This document shows positions 35,150-44,725 of a stretch of 64,000 bases of DNA, one piece after another. This DNA is from CAYNWT01 sp964450955. GTDB taxonomy: Bacteria; Planctomycetota; Planctomycetia; Planctomycetales; Planctomycetaceae. The stretch spans positions 1-64,000 of the forward strand of contig CAYVFI010000021.1 of the NCBI GenBank assembly GCA_964450955.1, written 5' to 3'. Each line of letters begins with the position of its first letter. The first letter of the stretch is position 1. Both the position numbers and the translations under genes were made by a program. The notes under the pieces are model-generated. The model saw only the letters and a list, made by a program, of their open reading frames with translations. It was not told the origin of the DNA and did no database searches.

Positions 35150-35208
35150 GCTTTGTTTGACGCGTGGTTGCCCGGCCGGATTGCTGCGGCGACCGGCCGT
35201 CCAAAACA

Positions 35209-36153
35209 CTACCGCTTCTCGAACACGAACGCCTTGTAGTACAAGCGATCGGTCGTGAACCGGTGAGCCTTCACTTCCATGTCCAGACGTTCCCACTCGG
35301 CGTCGGTCAGCGTGGCGTACTGTGGCAGCAGCTTGCAGACAAGCTTTCGTGTTAACTTATGCCTTGCCAACCGCGTGACCAGTTCGCCGCGCTTTTGCAG
35401 CGTGATGGTGACTCGTTTGCTCCAGTCATCAATGTTGGCGGTCTTTAGTCCGGCTTCTTCTGCGAACTGTTCGTATTCAGACTCAGTCGCCATGTCTTCG
35501 TACTGCCAAATCTGGCGAACAATCGCGCCGCGCTGATCGCGGTGTGCTTCTTCGTGTGCCTGTTTCGATCGCCACACGAAATCGCAGATGGCCATGCGGC
35601 CGCCCGGCTTCAAAACACGAGCCGCTTCTTTCATGAACATCGCGCGGTCCGGAAAGTGGAACGCCGCTTCACAGCAAAGCGCTTTGTCGAAACTCTGATC
35701 AGGGAACGGCAGGTTTTGAGCATCACCGACCTGATATGAGAAGTTCTCGTTGGTCGGGTAGATAAGCTTTGCAATCTGAACGTTCTCCGGCAGCAGGTCC
35801 ACGCCGACCACTGACCCTGCTGGTGTCATGGTACTTGTGATGTAAGACGTGCAACCGCGACCGCAGGCGATGTCAATGACATTGTCACCGCGCTGCACTT
35901 CCATCAGGTTCACAATTCTGTACGCGAGGTCGCGTTGAGCCGACGAGATGGGGCGCACCATGTTCCAGATTGGCATGTACCACGGGTAGTATCCGAGGTT
36001 CAGCATTTCGGGCCCCCAGTATGCATCACGCAGCAGTCGCATGAATGTGGTTGTGCCGTCGTATGCCGCCGATATCTCGGAGCCCGGAGCGGGTTGTGAT
36101 TCCACGGCGAGTCGCCTTGTTGCTGGAGCGTCGATTCGGTCTGCGGTAATCAT
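35209..36153 (-). CDS. Class I SAM-dependent methyltransferase
   Basis: A 314-residue cytoplasmic methyltransferase. The SAM motif VIDIACGRGC (about residues 100-110) starts the Rossmann domain, followed by GVDLLPEN, GDAQNLPFPDQSFD and LKPGGRMAICDF, in the order of UbiE/tocopherol-type enzymes. An N-terminal segment (residues 30-80) with AYWGPEMLNLGYYPW is unlike minimal UbiE and suggests a small-molecule or lipid substrate, not identified. The longest frame opens at TTG 36159; ATG 36153 is preferred. Convergent with the QueD-family gene. Confidence 0.85.
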   Translation of the reverse strand: MITADRIDAPATRRLAVESQPAPGSEISAAYDGTTTFMRLLRDAYWGPEMLNLGYYPWYMPIWNMVRPISSAQRDLAYRIVNLMEVQRGDNVIDIACGRGCTSYITSTMTPAGSVVGVDLLPENVQIAKLIYPTNENFSYQVGDAQNLPFPDQSFDKALCCEAAFHFPDRAMFMKEAARVLKPGGRMAICDFVWRSKQAHEEAHRDQRGAIVRQIWQYEDMATESEYEQFAEEAGLKTANIDDWSKRVTITLQKRGELVTRLARHKLTRKLVCKLLPQYATLTDAEWERLDMEVKAHRFTTDRLYYKAFVFEKR

Positions 36154-36470
36154 GGTCAAGCCACAAGAAAATCAGAATAGTCTGCGCACATTGGTTTCAG
36201 TCGGCGCGCGGCGTAGAGGTTAACCGTCAGGGAATCTCAGAAAAAGTCCGGGCCTCGTACGTGGCTCCAAAAGCGTCTCGTGTTCGGCAATAACTGCCGA
36301 CTGGTCCGCACCCCGGTCACTTCGCGCTGCGAATCTCGCCGCATTCGAACTTTTAGTCCAGCACTGAATTGTGCAGCCAATCCTGCGGTTTCTATCGCCC
36401 CCAAGACGTCATCAATTACCTTGACAGGTGGGCCATCGGTCAGCACTTGTTCCTTCACGCCGCGTCAGGC
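36154..36470. other. 317-bp intergenic region
   Basis: Lies between two minus-strand genes. A 73-codon minus-strand frame from GTG 36458 begins 13 bp after the neighbour's stop (KEQVLTDGPPVKVIDDVLG) but shows no family and weak coding character, so I do not call it. No terminator-like hairpin is seen. Confidence 0.5.
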
Positions 36471-37793
36471 TTACTCAACAAGCTCAACCGTGATTTGCTG
36501 TGTCTTGCCTTTTCGCAGGATATCCAGCGTCAGTGAGTCGCCTACTTTGTGGTTCAGTTTGATGCCGGTTTGAAACTTCTGCGGGCTTGGCGGAACCGTC
36601 TTGCCGTTCACTTTCAGAATAACGTCGCCCACACGAAGTCCGGCCTTGAACGCCTGCTTGCCTCCGGGTCTGCCTCGGTTAATCCACCGAACCTCAAGCG
36701 CTGGATCGCCGTCCTTCATCGCAAGCTTGTTGCGCTTGTTCTCTGGCAGCGGCGGAGCCCAAACCGGGAAGACCGGTGAGAGAGAATAAATCGAACCGCG
36801 CCAGGAGATGTCTGTCTTCTTCCATCCCGGTTTAGTCTGGAATGCGACAGTGGATGGGACCCACACTTTGCTTCCGCTGTTACTTGTCTCAAGACTGGTC
36901 GTCGTCATTGAAACCGACGCACTGTCGTTGGGTAGGTTATGTAGAACCCATTGGATGTCGGCGATGGATGTAATGGCCTGCCCATTGATGTGGCTGATCT
37001 CATGGCCGACGGCTACCGGCACTCCGTCTTGCTTTGCCACGATTCGGCGACCGTGCTTCGGATCGATTGTGAGACCAATGTTCTCCGGCAACGGGTATCG
37101 CCACAGCATGTCCTGTTTGAACGTTCCTGACTTCTGCGCAAACTGATTTTCTGCGTCGTGGATCATGTGGCAGTGAATACAGTTTTTTCGCGTCGTGGTT
37201 GCCTCAAATTTTTTCGCGTTGCCCGGAAGCCCAGGCATGTCCATTGCGGTTTTGTATGGCTTCTTTTGACCACGCTTGCCTTCCAGTTGTTTTCTGTTGT
37301 TTGGGTAGTCGGCATGGAGCTTCAGAACGCGATCCATCGTGGCCTTGAGACCTGCGATGGAATTGTATGCGTCTGGTCCTTTGGCGCTTTGTGTTCCGTA
37401 GCGACCGTAAACGGTTCCGTCTGCGTTGATAAACATCGCGGCCCAGTTCAGGTCATGATCAAACTGAAACTGTGACAGGTCCACGTTCTTCATCTCAACC
37501 TGTCGCACACAAACGAATTCCTTCGATGCGAAGTCTGTGATAAGACTGCTGCCGCTGGCGACTTCTGCGTCAAAGGCGTTGCAGTCTTTGCAGGGCACAC
37601 ATCGGAACGTGACAAACATTGGTTTGCCAGTTGTCAAAGCCACCACCCGCGCTGCTTCGATGTCGTTGTAGACCCAGTGGTCCGTACCGCGCGCGTGGTC
37701 GTCCTGAATTCGATCAAGCAGTTTGTCGTCAGCGTTTGCAGTCGAAAGCAAAAGAAGCAGCAGTAATCCGGGCAGGATGAAGCGCGTGAACAT
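36471..37793 (-). CDS. Secreted thioredoxin-like / CxxCH / PDZ protein
   Basis: A 440-residue exported protein. A leucine-rich signal peptide ends near residue 22. A thioredoxin-like domain (about 25-160) carries CVPCKDC near 61-68 in place of the usual CxxC, inside GKPMFVTFRCVPC. A single haem c motif CIHCH lies near 205. The C-terminal half holds one degenerate and one full PDZ domain (the latter about 360-440, FKAGLRVGDVILKVNGK). The arrangement suggests periplasmic thiol-redox or electron transfer tied to binding of unfolded or C-terminal peptides. Start at ATG 37793 rather than an upstream codon gives the clean signal peptide. Confidence 0.85.
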   Translation of the reverse strand: MFTRFILPGLLLLLLLSTANADDKLLDRIQDDHARGTDHWVYNDIEAARVVALTTGKPMFVTFRCVPCKDCNAFDAEVASGSSLITDFASKEFVCVRQVEMKNVDLSQFQFDHDLNWAAMFINADGTVYGRYGTQSAKGPDAYNSIAGLKATMDRVLKLHADYPNNRKQLEGKRGQKKPYKTAMDMPGLPGNAKKFEATTTRKNCIHCHMIHDAENQFAQKSGTFKQDMLWRYPLPENIGLTIDPKHGRRIVAKQDGVPVAVGHEISHINGQAITSIADIQWVLHNLPNDSASVSMTTTSLETSNSGSKVWVPSTVAFQTKPGWKKTDISWRGSIYSLSPVFPVWAPPLPENKRNKLAMKDGDPALEVRWINRGRPGGKQAFKAGLRVGDVILKVNGKTVPPSPQKFQTGIKLNHKVGDSLTLDILRKGKTQQITVELVE

Positions 37794-38026
37794 GGTTTGC
37801 TCGATGAACCAGGAATAGGGGATGTTCAATAATCCCCCTCGACGATGGGTTTCGCAACCATGTCGGTTGTGTTCCTGAAGAATTGTCTGACGTTACTCCA
37901 GCACGCTGCCGGGTGGGGTCCCGAAGCGGCAGTCGGGCTGTACTTCCATTGGCCACAAGCAGGACCAACCAGCTTTTTGCCGGTCTCAGTGTTTTTTTCT
38001 GGCCATCTCGGTGCGACGAATTATGG

Positions 38027-38488
38027 CTAAGCCGGAGTCGCTTTGCCGGATAGTTTCCAGCCCAGCCAGGCCATTGGAACATACGCCAGTAGTAAGTCCG
38101 TGGCTTCCACCCAAACGGGCGCTGGCAGTAACCAGCACATTACCGTTCCGCCCACCAGAAAGAAGACGCCGATTGTCATTGCCAGGCCGAAGTGTCGGCT
38201 ACCGGCGATCTTTGCAGCCGCAAAGGCTCCAGCCAGCGTCCCGGCGGCATGGGCAATGATGGGCATCAGCAGGCTTCCCGTGCTGTATCTGTGGATGTTT
38301 GCCTTTAAGGCATCGATTGCAGCCTGCATGGTATTTTCAGTTGGTTCGGCCCCTTCGGGCAACGGAAAGATCGCAGGACCTACTGCGACGAGACCGCCAT
38401 TCACAATCGAACCAATAACGATCCCCACAACCACAGCAGCAATATTGCGCATGATTGGCTTTGGGCCAGGTGTCGTTTCTGTGGTCAT
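38027..38488 (-). CDS. Small integral membrane protein, 153 aa
   Basis: Four hydrophobic helices (about 13-35, 70-92, 96-120, 125-145) with small-residue-rich packing. I recognise no certain family; glycine-alanine rich four-helix proteins of this kind are common in planctomycetes and bacteroidetes. ATG start. It is separated by 57 bp from the gene upstream on the same strand. Confidence 0.75.
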   Translation of the reverse strand: MTTETTPGPKPIMRNIAAVVVGIVIGSIVNGGLVAVGPAIFPLPEGAEPTENTMQAAIDALKANIHRYSTGSLLMPIIAHAAGTLAGAFAAAKIAGSRHFGLAMTIGVFFLVGGTVMCWLLPAPVWVEATDLLLAYVPMAWLGWKLSGKATPA

Positions 38489-38545
38489 GATTTCAGCCGA
38501 TCCGGATTGTGAGTTTGATCCGACGAAGTTCGAATTCGAAATACG

Positions 38546-39112
38546 TTAGAACGCGAAACGCACGGCCACTTCGCGGTGTTGAAGTTCGGGAATCGACCTG
38601 GGTGCGATGATTTCGTCAGTCGTTGAAATGCAGTCTTCCCACTTCGGAATCGCGCCTTCGCGGTAGAACCGATCGACATACACCCAATCGGTTTCCACGA
38701 AGTCGCTATACCACTGATCCAAATCTGTGACGCCGACTTCGTGCAGCAGATGCATGCCAAACTGAGCCGCTTCGAATTCATAAGCGTGCAACGCTTTCAG
38801 GAAGACTTCTTTATCCGAAGTGTTGCGAAGGTCATCCAGGTCATGTTCGATAGATGGAGCCACCCACTGCACGGAATGGCCAAACAGGTGCAGCAGGATA
38901 AAGCACTGCATTTCGAACTCAACGTCCGGATCGATTGTAATCTTAACGCCGTTGAAGATCCCCGTTTTTGGTTCCTCCAGATCTTTGTACTCGATAGCGA
39001 ATCCATACTTCACGATCTTCGACGTGATGGCCAACCACATTCGCACCAGGTCGTTTGATGGCATCCTGCCGACGCGGCGTTGCCCGACCACTTCGTGTCC
39101 TTTGATATTCAT
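38546..39112 (-). CDS. Conserved-type protein with degenerate metalloprotease-like motif
   Basis: A 188-residue soluble protein. The stretch ILLHLFGHSVQW near residue 80 resembles the HExxH zinc helix of ImmA/IrrE-like metallopeptidases but has L-F in place of the catalytic glutamate, and a downstream YEFEAAQFGMHLL segment resembles the family's third-ligand helix. It may be an inactive relative that still binds metal, or the similarity may be superficial. ATG 39112 is preferred over an upstream alternative. Divergent from the tungstate-type operon. Confidence 0.7.
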   Translation of the reverse strand: MNIKGHEVVGQRRVGRMPSNDLVRMWLAITSKIVKYGFAIEYKDLEEPKTGIFNGVKITIDPDVEFEMQCFILLHLFGHSVQWVAPSIEHDLDDLRNTSDKEVFLKALHAYEFEAAQFGMHLLHEVGVTDLDQWYSDFVETDWVYVDRFYREGAIPKWEDCISTTDEIIAPRSIPELQHREVAVRFAF

Positions 39113-39213
39113 ACGGCTAAGTTTACTACAGTCGCGAACCACGTAATAGAGAGCGGTGTTCTGTTGGCAGACACTGTACTGCTTTGGGGTTTCATGTATG
39201 CTCAGGTTTCATC

Positions 39214-40050
39214 ATGAGTTTTCAGCGACAACAGTTTTCGGCCTGCTTGCTGGCGCTTCTGTTGGGCACGCTTGGTTGTTCGCCGACTGTGACCGATAGC
39301 GGTTCCAACCAACCTGCGCTGCGGTTAGCCGTCACGACAAGCACGCGTGATTCGGGCCTGTTGGACGAACTGGTCCCGATTTTTGAGCGGCAGGAACGTG
39401 TTCGTGTTGATGTTGTGGCCGTTGGCACGGGAGCCGCACTAAGGCTTGGTGAGGCAGGTGATGTCGATGTGATTTTGGTGCATGCACCTGAAGCCGAAGA
39501 TGATTTCATGGCAGCGGGGCACGGTGTTCGGCGCGAAGGGGTGATGTTTAACACGTTCGTCATTCTGGGTCCGGCCAATGATCCGTCGGGGGTCGCTGCA
39601 CTGGAACCTGTGGCCGCGCTGCAGCAGATTGCCGCCCGCCAGGATCGATTCGTTTCGCGCGGCGATGACAGTGGGACTCACAAACGCGAGACCAGGTTGT
39701 GGTCGGACGGTGGTGGGCTGCCGGGGTGGGCTGAATTCGTTGAGAGCGGGCAGGGGATGGGAGCCACGCTAACGATGGCCGATCAGATGAACGCTTACGT
39801 GCTTACCGATCAGGGAACCTACTTGCGTTTCAAAGAGAAAGTAGATTTGGTACCGCTGAGTGCTGCGGCAGAGTGTCTGCGAAATCCGTACAGCGTGATT
39901 GTTGTGAATCCCGAAAAGCATCGGGGCCACGATGACAGTTTGGCTCAGGCATTTGTGAACTTTTTGGTATCGCCGTCGACGCAGGCATTGATTGGTGACT
40001 ATCAACTTCACGGTGAGCCGCTGTTCCATCCGCTTCGGCTGCAGGATTAG
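39214..40050 (+). CDS. tupA: Tungstate/molybdate-type ABC transporter, substrate-binding lipoprotein
   Basis: A 278-residue lipoprotein (lipobox LGTLGCS, cysteine about 23). The mature part has the TupA signatures TTSTRDSGLLDELVPIF, VGTGAALRLGEAGDVDV, LVHAPEAEDDF and the anion-binding SRGDDSGTHKRE. TupA binds tungstate with high affinity and passes it to TupBC; molybdate relatives are close, so the anion is inferred. ATG 39214 is chosen over 39184 because it starts the signal peptide properly. First gene of a three-gene operon, eight bp from the permease gene. Confidence 0.9.
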   Translation: MSFQRQQFSACLLALLLGTLGCSPTVTDSGSNQPALRLAVTTSTRDSGLLDELVPIFERQERVRVDVVAVGTGAALRLGEAGDVDVILVHAPEAEDDFMAAGHGVRREGVMFNTFVILGPANDPSGVAALEPVAALQQIAARQDRFVSRGDDSGTHKRETRLWSDGGGLPGWAEFVESGQGMGATLTMADQMNAYVLTDQGTYLRFKEKVDLVPLSAAAECLRNPYSVIVVNPEKHRGHDDSLAQAFVNFLVSPSTQALIGDYQLHGEPLFHPLRLQD

Positions 40051-40058
40051 TCGGTCGC

Positions 40059-40772
40059 ATGGATATGATGCTGGATGGACTTGCTGAGGCGGTTCAACTA
40101 CTTGGTGGTTCTGACCCGGCGATCTGGAACGCCGCCTGGCGCAGCCTTTGGATATCGACGGTCGCAGTTCTTGCGGCGGCCGTTGTCGGGCTGCCGGTGG
40201 GAACCGTGTTGGCTCGAACATCCTTCCCGCTGCGCGACTTTGCTGTTTTGTGCTTTCGCGTGGGGATGGCGTTTCCGACGGTTTTTATTGGTGTTCTGTG
40301 CTATTCCTTCTTCTCACGCCGCGGAGTGTTGGCGCCGTTGGAATTATTGTACACGCCGTGGGCGATTGTGTGTGGCGAGTTCATGCTGGCTTTACCGATT
40401 ATTGTGTCGCTGACGCACGGCGCTGTGGGGGCTTTGGATCGACGAGTCGGCGAAACCGCCTGGTTGCTTGGAGCTGGCCGAATCCAACGCATGCGCACCT
40501 ACCTGTCTGAGGCGCGCAGCGGAGTGATGCTGGCGGTGCTGACGGCATTTTCACGATGCGTGACGGAACTTGGGATCGCGATGATGGTCGGCGGTAACAT
40601 CAAAGACAGAACGCGCACGCTGAGCACGGCCACGGCAACCGAAACCGGCAAAGGTGAATTCGGCCGCGGCCTGGCCATGGGCCTGCTGCTGTTGTTAATC
40701 GCCGTGTGTGTGACGCTGGTCATGTCACGTGTCGGACGCGAGCCCGGTCCTGACGAGGAGGCGACGGCATGA
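40059..40772 (+). CDS. tupB: Tungstate/molybdate-type ABC transporter permease
   Basis: A 237-residue inner-membrane permease with about five helices and the BPD-type cytoplasmic loop ETAWLLGAGRIQRMRTYL (near 130-148) that contacts the ATPase. Segments GMAFPTVFIGVL and CVTELGIAMMVGGNI fit TupB-like permeases. It forms the pore for the oxyanion delivered by the lipoprotein. The stop overlaps the ATG of the ATPase gene by four bases. Confidence 0.9.
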   Translation: MDMMLDGLAEAVQLLGGSDPAIWNAAWRSLWISTVAVLAAAVVGLPVGTVLARTSFPLRDFAVLCFRVGMAFPTVFIGVLCYSFFSRRGVLAPLELLYTPWAIVCGEFMLALPIIVSLTHGAVGALDRRVGETAWLLGAGRIQRMRTYLSEARSGVMLAVLTAFSRCVTELGIAMMVGGNIKDRTRTLSTATATETGKGEFGRGLAMGLLLLLIAVCVTLVMSRVGREPGPDEEATA

Positions 40773-41350
40773 TTGACATTGTGAATCTGAATGTCACCAG
40801 GAATGGCCGTTCAATCTGCTGTGTCCCGGAGTTGCAGATTGGTCAAGGGGAACGCATTGCGGTGCTCGGTTCCAACGGTTCCGGGAAGACAACACTACTA
40901 CGTGTTCTCAGTGGTTTGGAAACCAGACACGGCGGCAAGGTAAGTATCAACGCACCACAGCCACGTCGAGCCTACGTCCACCAGGTTCCGTATCTGTTCC
41001 GTGGAAGTGTCCTGGCCAATGTCAGTTACGGGCTCCGTCAGCAAGGGGTCAGTAGACCAGAACGCGAAACACTATCACGCGAGTGGCTCAAGCGCTTGGG
41101 CATTGCAGGCCTGGGCGATCGTATTGTCGATCGCCTGTCAGGCGGAGAACGCAGACGAGTCGCGATTGCTCGAGCGATGGTCCTGAAGCCGGAATTACTA
41201 CTGCTGGACGAACCGTTTGCTGACCTGGATGAAGCAGGAACGCGCGCGGTGGCGGCTGTGATTGGCGAGGCGGAAGATTGCACGGTTCTGATAGCATCTC
41301 CGCAGGGGCTACCGGCCGGCATGGTTGCGCGGGATTACTTGCTGGGCTGA
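40769..41350 (+). CDS. tupC: Tungstate/molybdate-type ABC transporter ATP-binding protein
   Basis: A compact 193-residue ABC ATPase: Walker A GSNGSGKTT (about 34-42), Q-loop near 75, signature LSGGERRR (about 126), Walker B LLLLDEPFADLDEAG (about 150). There is no extra C-terminal regulatory domain such as the molybdenum-binding TOBE, and the end comes soon after the H-loop region (IASPQG, where the usual switch histidine is replaced by glutamine or lies elsewhere). Coupled to tupB by a four-base overlap. Confidence 0.9.
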   Translation: MIDIVNLNVTRNGRSICCVPELQIGQGERIAVLGSNGSGKTTLLRVLSGLETRHGGKVSINAPQPRRAYVHQVPYLFRGSVLANVSYGLRQQGVSRPERETLSREWLKRLGIAGLGDRIVDRLSGGERRRVAIARAMVLKPELLLLDEPFADLDEAGTRAVAAVIGEAEDCTVLIASPQGLPAGMVARDYLLG

Positions 41351-41536
41351 AATCGGTGCGAACGTACGGTTCATCAACGGCGGCAAAGCAGGCCTTCGCG
41401 GGCGTTTTGTTGGATCATGTTCTTGCTGAACCTTGTTTCGGAACGTGTGGCAAACCTGGCAGGCTGTGCGATACTTACGGGAGTATGCGAAGCGGGCAGG
41501 GAGCCTTTGTCGCGATTCGAAATGAGGGTAAGTCGA

Positions 41537-42025
41537 ATGCGGTTGAACAATAACTGGATGAAGGCGGGGGCTTTGACGGCCGCCCTGGGTGTTGTGCTGG
41601 GGGCGTTCGCTCCGGATGCGCTGGGTGGCTATGTCACGGAGACGTATGCGGGGCAGGCTGTGCTGGTTCTGGGGCGCAGTGTTTCGGCGGCGTCGAAATA
41701 CATGGATGATTTTAGGGCCGCTGCGATTTATCAGCTTGTCCACGCGCTTGCGATTGTGTTTGTGGGGCTGCTCATGATGCATCGGCCGCGCATGATGTTG
41801 CGGGTTGCGGGCTGGTGTTTTTTGGTTGGTGTGGTGTGCTTTTCGGGGAGTGAATATCTGCGAGTTCTCGCAGACTGGCAGTGGTTGAGCCCTGTCAGGC
41901 TGATTGGTGGTTTGTTGCTGGTCGGTGGTTGGGTCGCGGTTGTGGAAGGTGCTTGTCCGGGCGATAACCCGCGGTGGGATCCAAAAGCGGATTCGGTTAA
42001 TCCAACTTGTGAGGCCAAGTCTTGA
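41537..42025 (+). CDS. DUF423 family membrane protein
   Basis: A 162-residue protein with the DUF423 layout: helix 1 with ALGVVLGAFAPDAL (the family's GAFGAHAL-like box), a short loop containing the YQLVHALAI motif, then three more helices and LRVLADWQWLSPVRLIGGLLLVGGW. Function is unknown. ATG 41537 is chosen because GAGGG lies eight bases upstream; earlier in-frame ATGs exist at 41522 and 41417. The basic tail after helix 4 is longer than usual. It follows tupC after 186 bp. Confidence 0.82.
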   Translation: MRLNNNWMKAGALTAALGVVLGAFAPDALGGYVTETYAGQAVLVLGRSVSAASKYMDDFRAAAIYQLVHALAIVFVGLLMMHRPRMMLRVAGWCFLVGVVCFSGSEYLRVLADWQWLSPVRLIGGLLLVGGWVAVVEGACPGDNPRWDPKADSVNPTCEAKS

Positions 42026-42090
42026 AACGTCGCGAGTGTTTCGGGCTGGGATCGCCTGAGGTGGTTAAAGCGTTCCGGTCGTCTAGACGT

Positions 42091-42125
42091 AAAAAAAGCG
42101 TGGTCATCCTGTTGATGACCACGCT
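42091..42125 (-). terminator. Rho-independent terminator of the M13 peptidase gene
   Basis: A 12-bp perfect stem AGCGTGGTCATC / GATGACCACGCT with loop CTGTT, 30 bp past the stop, followed on the minus strand by seven T. Confidence 0.93.
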
Positions 42126-42154
42126 CTGGTGGTTCGCAGATCGTTTTGGTTTGG

Positions 42155-44173
42155 TTACCAGATCTGGATTCGTTCACTCTTTGGCTTGAACAGTTTGTCG
42201 CCTTCCTTCACATCAAACGCTTCGTAGAACGGGTCGAAGTTGATGATCGGCCCGTTCGCTCGAAACAGTGATGGGGAGTGGGGGTCGGTGACCAGTCGGC
42301 GAACCAATTCTGACTCGCGGTATTTCCGAGCCCAAATCTGCGCCCAGCCGATGAAGAAACGCTGATCGGCGGTGTAGCCGTCCATGACTGGTCCTTCCTT
42401 GCCCTTAAGCGACATCTTGTACGCCTTGTAGGCGATCGCCATGCCGGATAGGTCGGCAATGTTCTCACCAAGAGTCAACTTGCCTTGCACGTTCTTGCCA
42501 GGCAACGCTTCGTACGCGTCGTATTGAGCGACCAAAGCGTCTGCGAGTTTCGTGAACGCGGCTTTGTCCGAATCCGTCCACCAGTTTCGCAGGTTGCCGT
42601 CGCCGTCGTACTTGCTGCCCTGGTCGTCGAAACCATGACTGATTTCGTGCCCGATGACGGCTCCAATACCGCCGTAGTTAACGGCGTCTTCCGCTTCCGG
42701 GTTGAAGAACGGGGGTTGTAGAATCGCAGCAGGGAACACAATTTCGTTCTTGGTCGGGTTGTAGTACGCGTTGACGGTTTGCGGAGTCATACCCCATTCC
42801 GTGTCGTCAACGGGTTTGCCAAGCTTGTCCATCATGCGTTTGTGTTCGTGCAATGCAGAACGCTTCATGTTGCCCAGCAGATCTTTCGGGTCGATCTTGA
42901 GGTTGGTGTAGTCACGCCATTTTTCGGTAAAGCCAATCTTTGGCTTGATCTTGTGCAGCTTGTCGAGAGCCATCTTTTTGGTCTCGGGGCTCATCCATTC
43001 GAGATCGTTGATGCTGACTTCGTATGTCTTCAGCAGGTTTTGAACCAGTTCGTCCATGCGTCGTTTGGCTTCGGTTCCGAAGTGCTTCTTGACGTACATT
43101 TCGCCAATCGCTTCTCCGAGGACTCCGAATCCACGTCCGCCGGAAGCGGCTTCCACTCCACGTCGCCAGCGTGGCTTCTGTTCCGGGACGCCTGCGAGTT
43201 CTTTTTGGTACAGTTCGAACGCCGCATCGACAAACGGTTTTGGCAAAGCGGGTGCTGCTGAGTCCAGGACTCGGAACCGCATATACTGCTTCCAAATGTC
43301 AACGTCTGTTGTTGACACGATGACTTCCAATGCCTGAAAGAAGCTTGGCGTTGCGACGTTAACTTCCTTCAGATCCTTGGCGCCGACGGCTTCGAAAAAT
43401 GTGCCCCACGGCATGTTGGGAGTCAGCTTTGGCAGATCGCTGACGGCGTATTTGTTGTATCGCAGGTTGGCGTTACGCAGCTTGATGCGCGGCCACTGGA
43501 ACATCGCCATTTGCGTTTCCAGTTCCATGATTTGCTTAGCGGCGATTTCGCCACCGTCGAACTCAGCAAGTTCAAACAGAGTCGCAATGTACTTTCGCAA
43601 AGCGGCGCGGACCTTGGTGTACTTTTCGTTGTCCACGTAATAGTAGTCGCGGTCGGGCAGGGTGGTTCCCGATTGGAACACAGCAGCAAGGTGTTCCTTG
43701 GAACTCTTTGCGTCGGCTCCAACAAAGAACGCAATGGGACCGCCGACGCCAACCTGTTGCAGGTATCCGAAGTGCTTGATGACATCTTCAACTGTCTTGA
43801 GGTTGTCGATCGCTTCGAGTTCCGGCTTCAGACCGTCGATGCCAGCCTGTTCGATGGTGCTGACATCCATGAAGCTTTTGTAGAAGTCGCCGATTTTTTG
43901 AACGTTGCCGGTTGCCCCTTCAACCTGGGCCGCTTCTTCCATCAACGCCTTCACGTTTTCGATGGCTTCGTCGGACAGGGCGGTGAACGAGCCGTAGTTT
44001 GACTTATCTGACGGGATCTCTGTCCGCAGCAACCAGCGTCCGTTGACGTGATTGAACAGGTTGTCCTGAGCTCGAACCGACTTATCGAAGTTGGCTGTTT
44101 CGATGCCGGACTTGAGGTCCTGAGCGAACGCGGTCGATGCACAGACCACAAGCGCTAACGTAAGGTGGCGCAT
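42155..44173 (-). CDS. M13-family (neprilysin-like) metallopeptidase
   Basis: A 672-residue exported zinc endopeptidase. Signal peptide (1-17, ASTAFA), long helical N-terminal M13 domain, then the catalytic part: VNAYYNPTKNEIVFPAAILQ, the zinc helix HEISHGFDDQG near 510 and ENIADLSG near 575, whose glutamate is the third zinc ligand, ending with KPKSERIQIW, the family C-terminus (normally ending in CxxW; here IQIW). Such enzymes degrade oligopeptides in the periplasm or outside. All catalytic residues look present. ATG start. Followed by a strong terminator. Confidence 0.95.
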   Translation of the reverse strand: MRHLTLALVVCASTAFAQDLKSGIETANFDKSVRAQDNLFNHVNGRWLLRTEIPSDKSNYGSFTALSDEAIENVKALMEEAAQVEGATGNVQKIGDFYKSFMDVSTIEQAGIDGLKPELEAIDNLKTVEDVIKHFGYLQQVGVGGPIAFFVGADAKSSKEHLAAVFQSGTTLPDRDYYYVDNEKYTKVRAALRKYIATLFELAEFDGGEIAAKQIMELETQMAMFQWPRIKLRNANLRYNKYAVSDLPKLTPNMPWGTFFEAVGAKDLKEVNVATPSFFQALEVIVSTTDVDIWKQYMRFRVLDSAAPALPKPFVDAAFELYQKELAGVPEQKPRWRRGVEAASGGRGFGVLGEAIGEMYVKKHFGTEAKRRMDELVQNLLKTYEVSINDLEWMSPETKKMALDKLHKIKPKIGFTEKWRDYTNLKIDPKDLLGNMKRSALHEHKRMMDKLGKPVDDTEWGMTPQTVNAYYNPTKNEIVFPAAILQPPFFNPEAEDAVNYGGIGAVIGHEISHGFDDQGSKYDGDGNLRNWWTDSDKAAFTKLADALVAQYDAYEALPGKNVQGKLTLGENIADLSGMAIAYKAYKMSLKGKEGPVMDGYTADQRFFIGWAQIWARKYRESELVRRLVTDPHSPSLFRANGPIINFDPFYEAFDVKEGDKLFKPKSERIQIW

Positions 44174-44725
44174 ATTGCTTTCCGATTAAACAACAAGTGA
44201 ATTTCGAACCGTGATCGTAGTGAATCGGCAGCCCGATTGGACAGCCACGGCAGCCGATTACTGACGCACAATTCAGACAGCCTGGTTCGTAGTAAATGGC
44301 TCCTTCTAAGTGAGCCGCAGGCCGTGAGGCCGCGAAAGAGATTGTGGGGCTGCAGGATCTGATGCTTGTTTCCCCTGCAACCTTGTTGAGCGTCGAGTCG
44401 GGTTGGGAGCCGGATTTATCGTCAGCAACACCCGCTACAAGCGGCTGACCAACTTTCGCGACCTACTGTATTTCGGTGGGCTCATGGTTTTTCGCACTAC
44501 TGAGTACGACCATGGAATAAAACGAATACTGAAGAAGCCGCTAAACCGTGATGTAAAATCAGAGGCGGGTATCAGAAGTCTGGCCGGCGCCGGTTGTGGC
44601 TTGAACGGCCGCGATTGTTTCCATCTGTATCGTTTCCATGGTTGCGGTGGCGTCGTTGCCTGTTCCAACACAAGATGTCTCACAGTCACTCATCGACATG
44701 AGCCGTCTTAACCCGGAGCACCTGG
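44174..44725. other. 552-bp divergent intergenic region
   Basis: No gene is convincing; the open frames here lack family features. A short GC-rich symmetric block (GCCGCAGGCCGTGAGGCCGC) lies near 44311-44332. CGGAG at 44713 is the ribosome site for the following gene. Confidence 0.6.

Noticed and set aside
36237..36458. 73-codon minus-strand frame just after the thioredoxin/PDZ gene
   Set aside because: GTG start, no ribosome site, no family; coding character too weak to call.
44403..44711. 102-codon plus-strand frame before the cytochrome fusion
   Set aside because: No family, no signal peptide, poor ribosome site; the gap looks non-coding.
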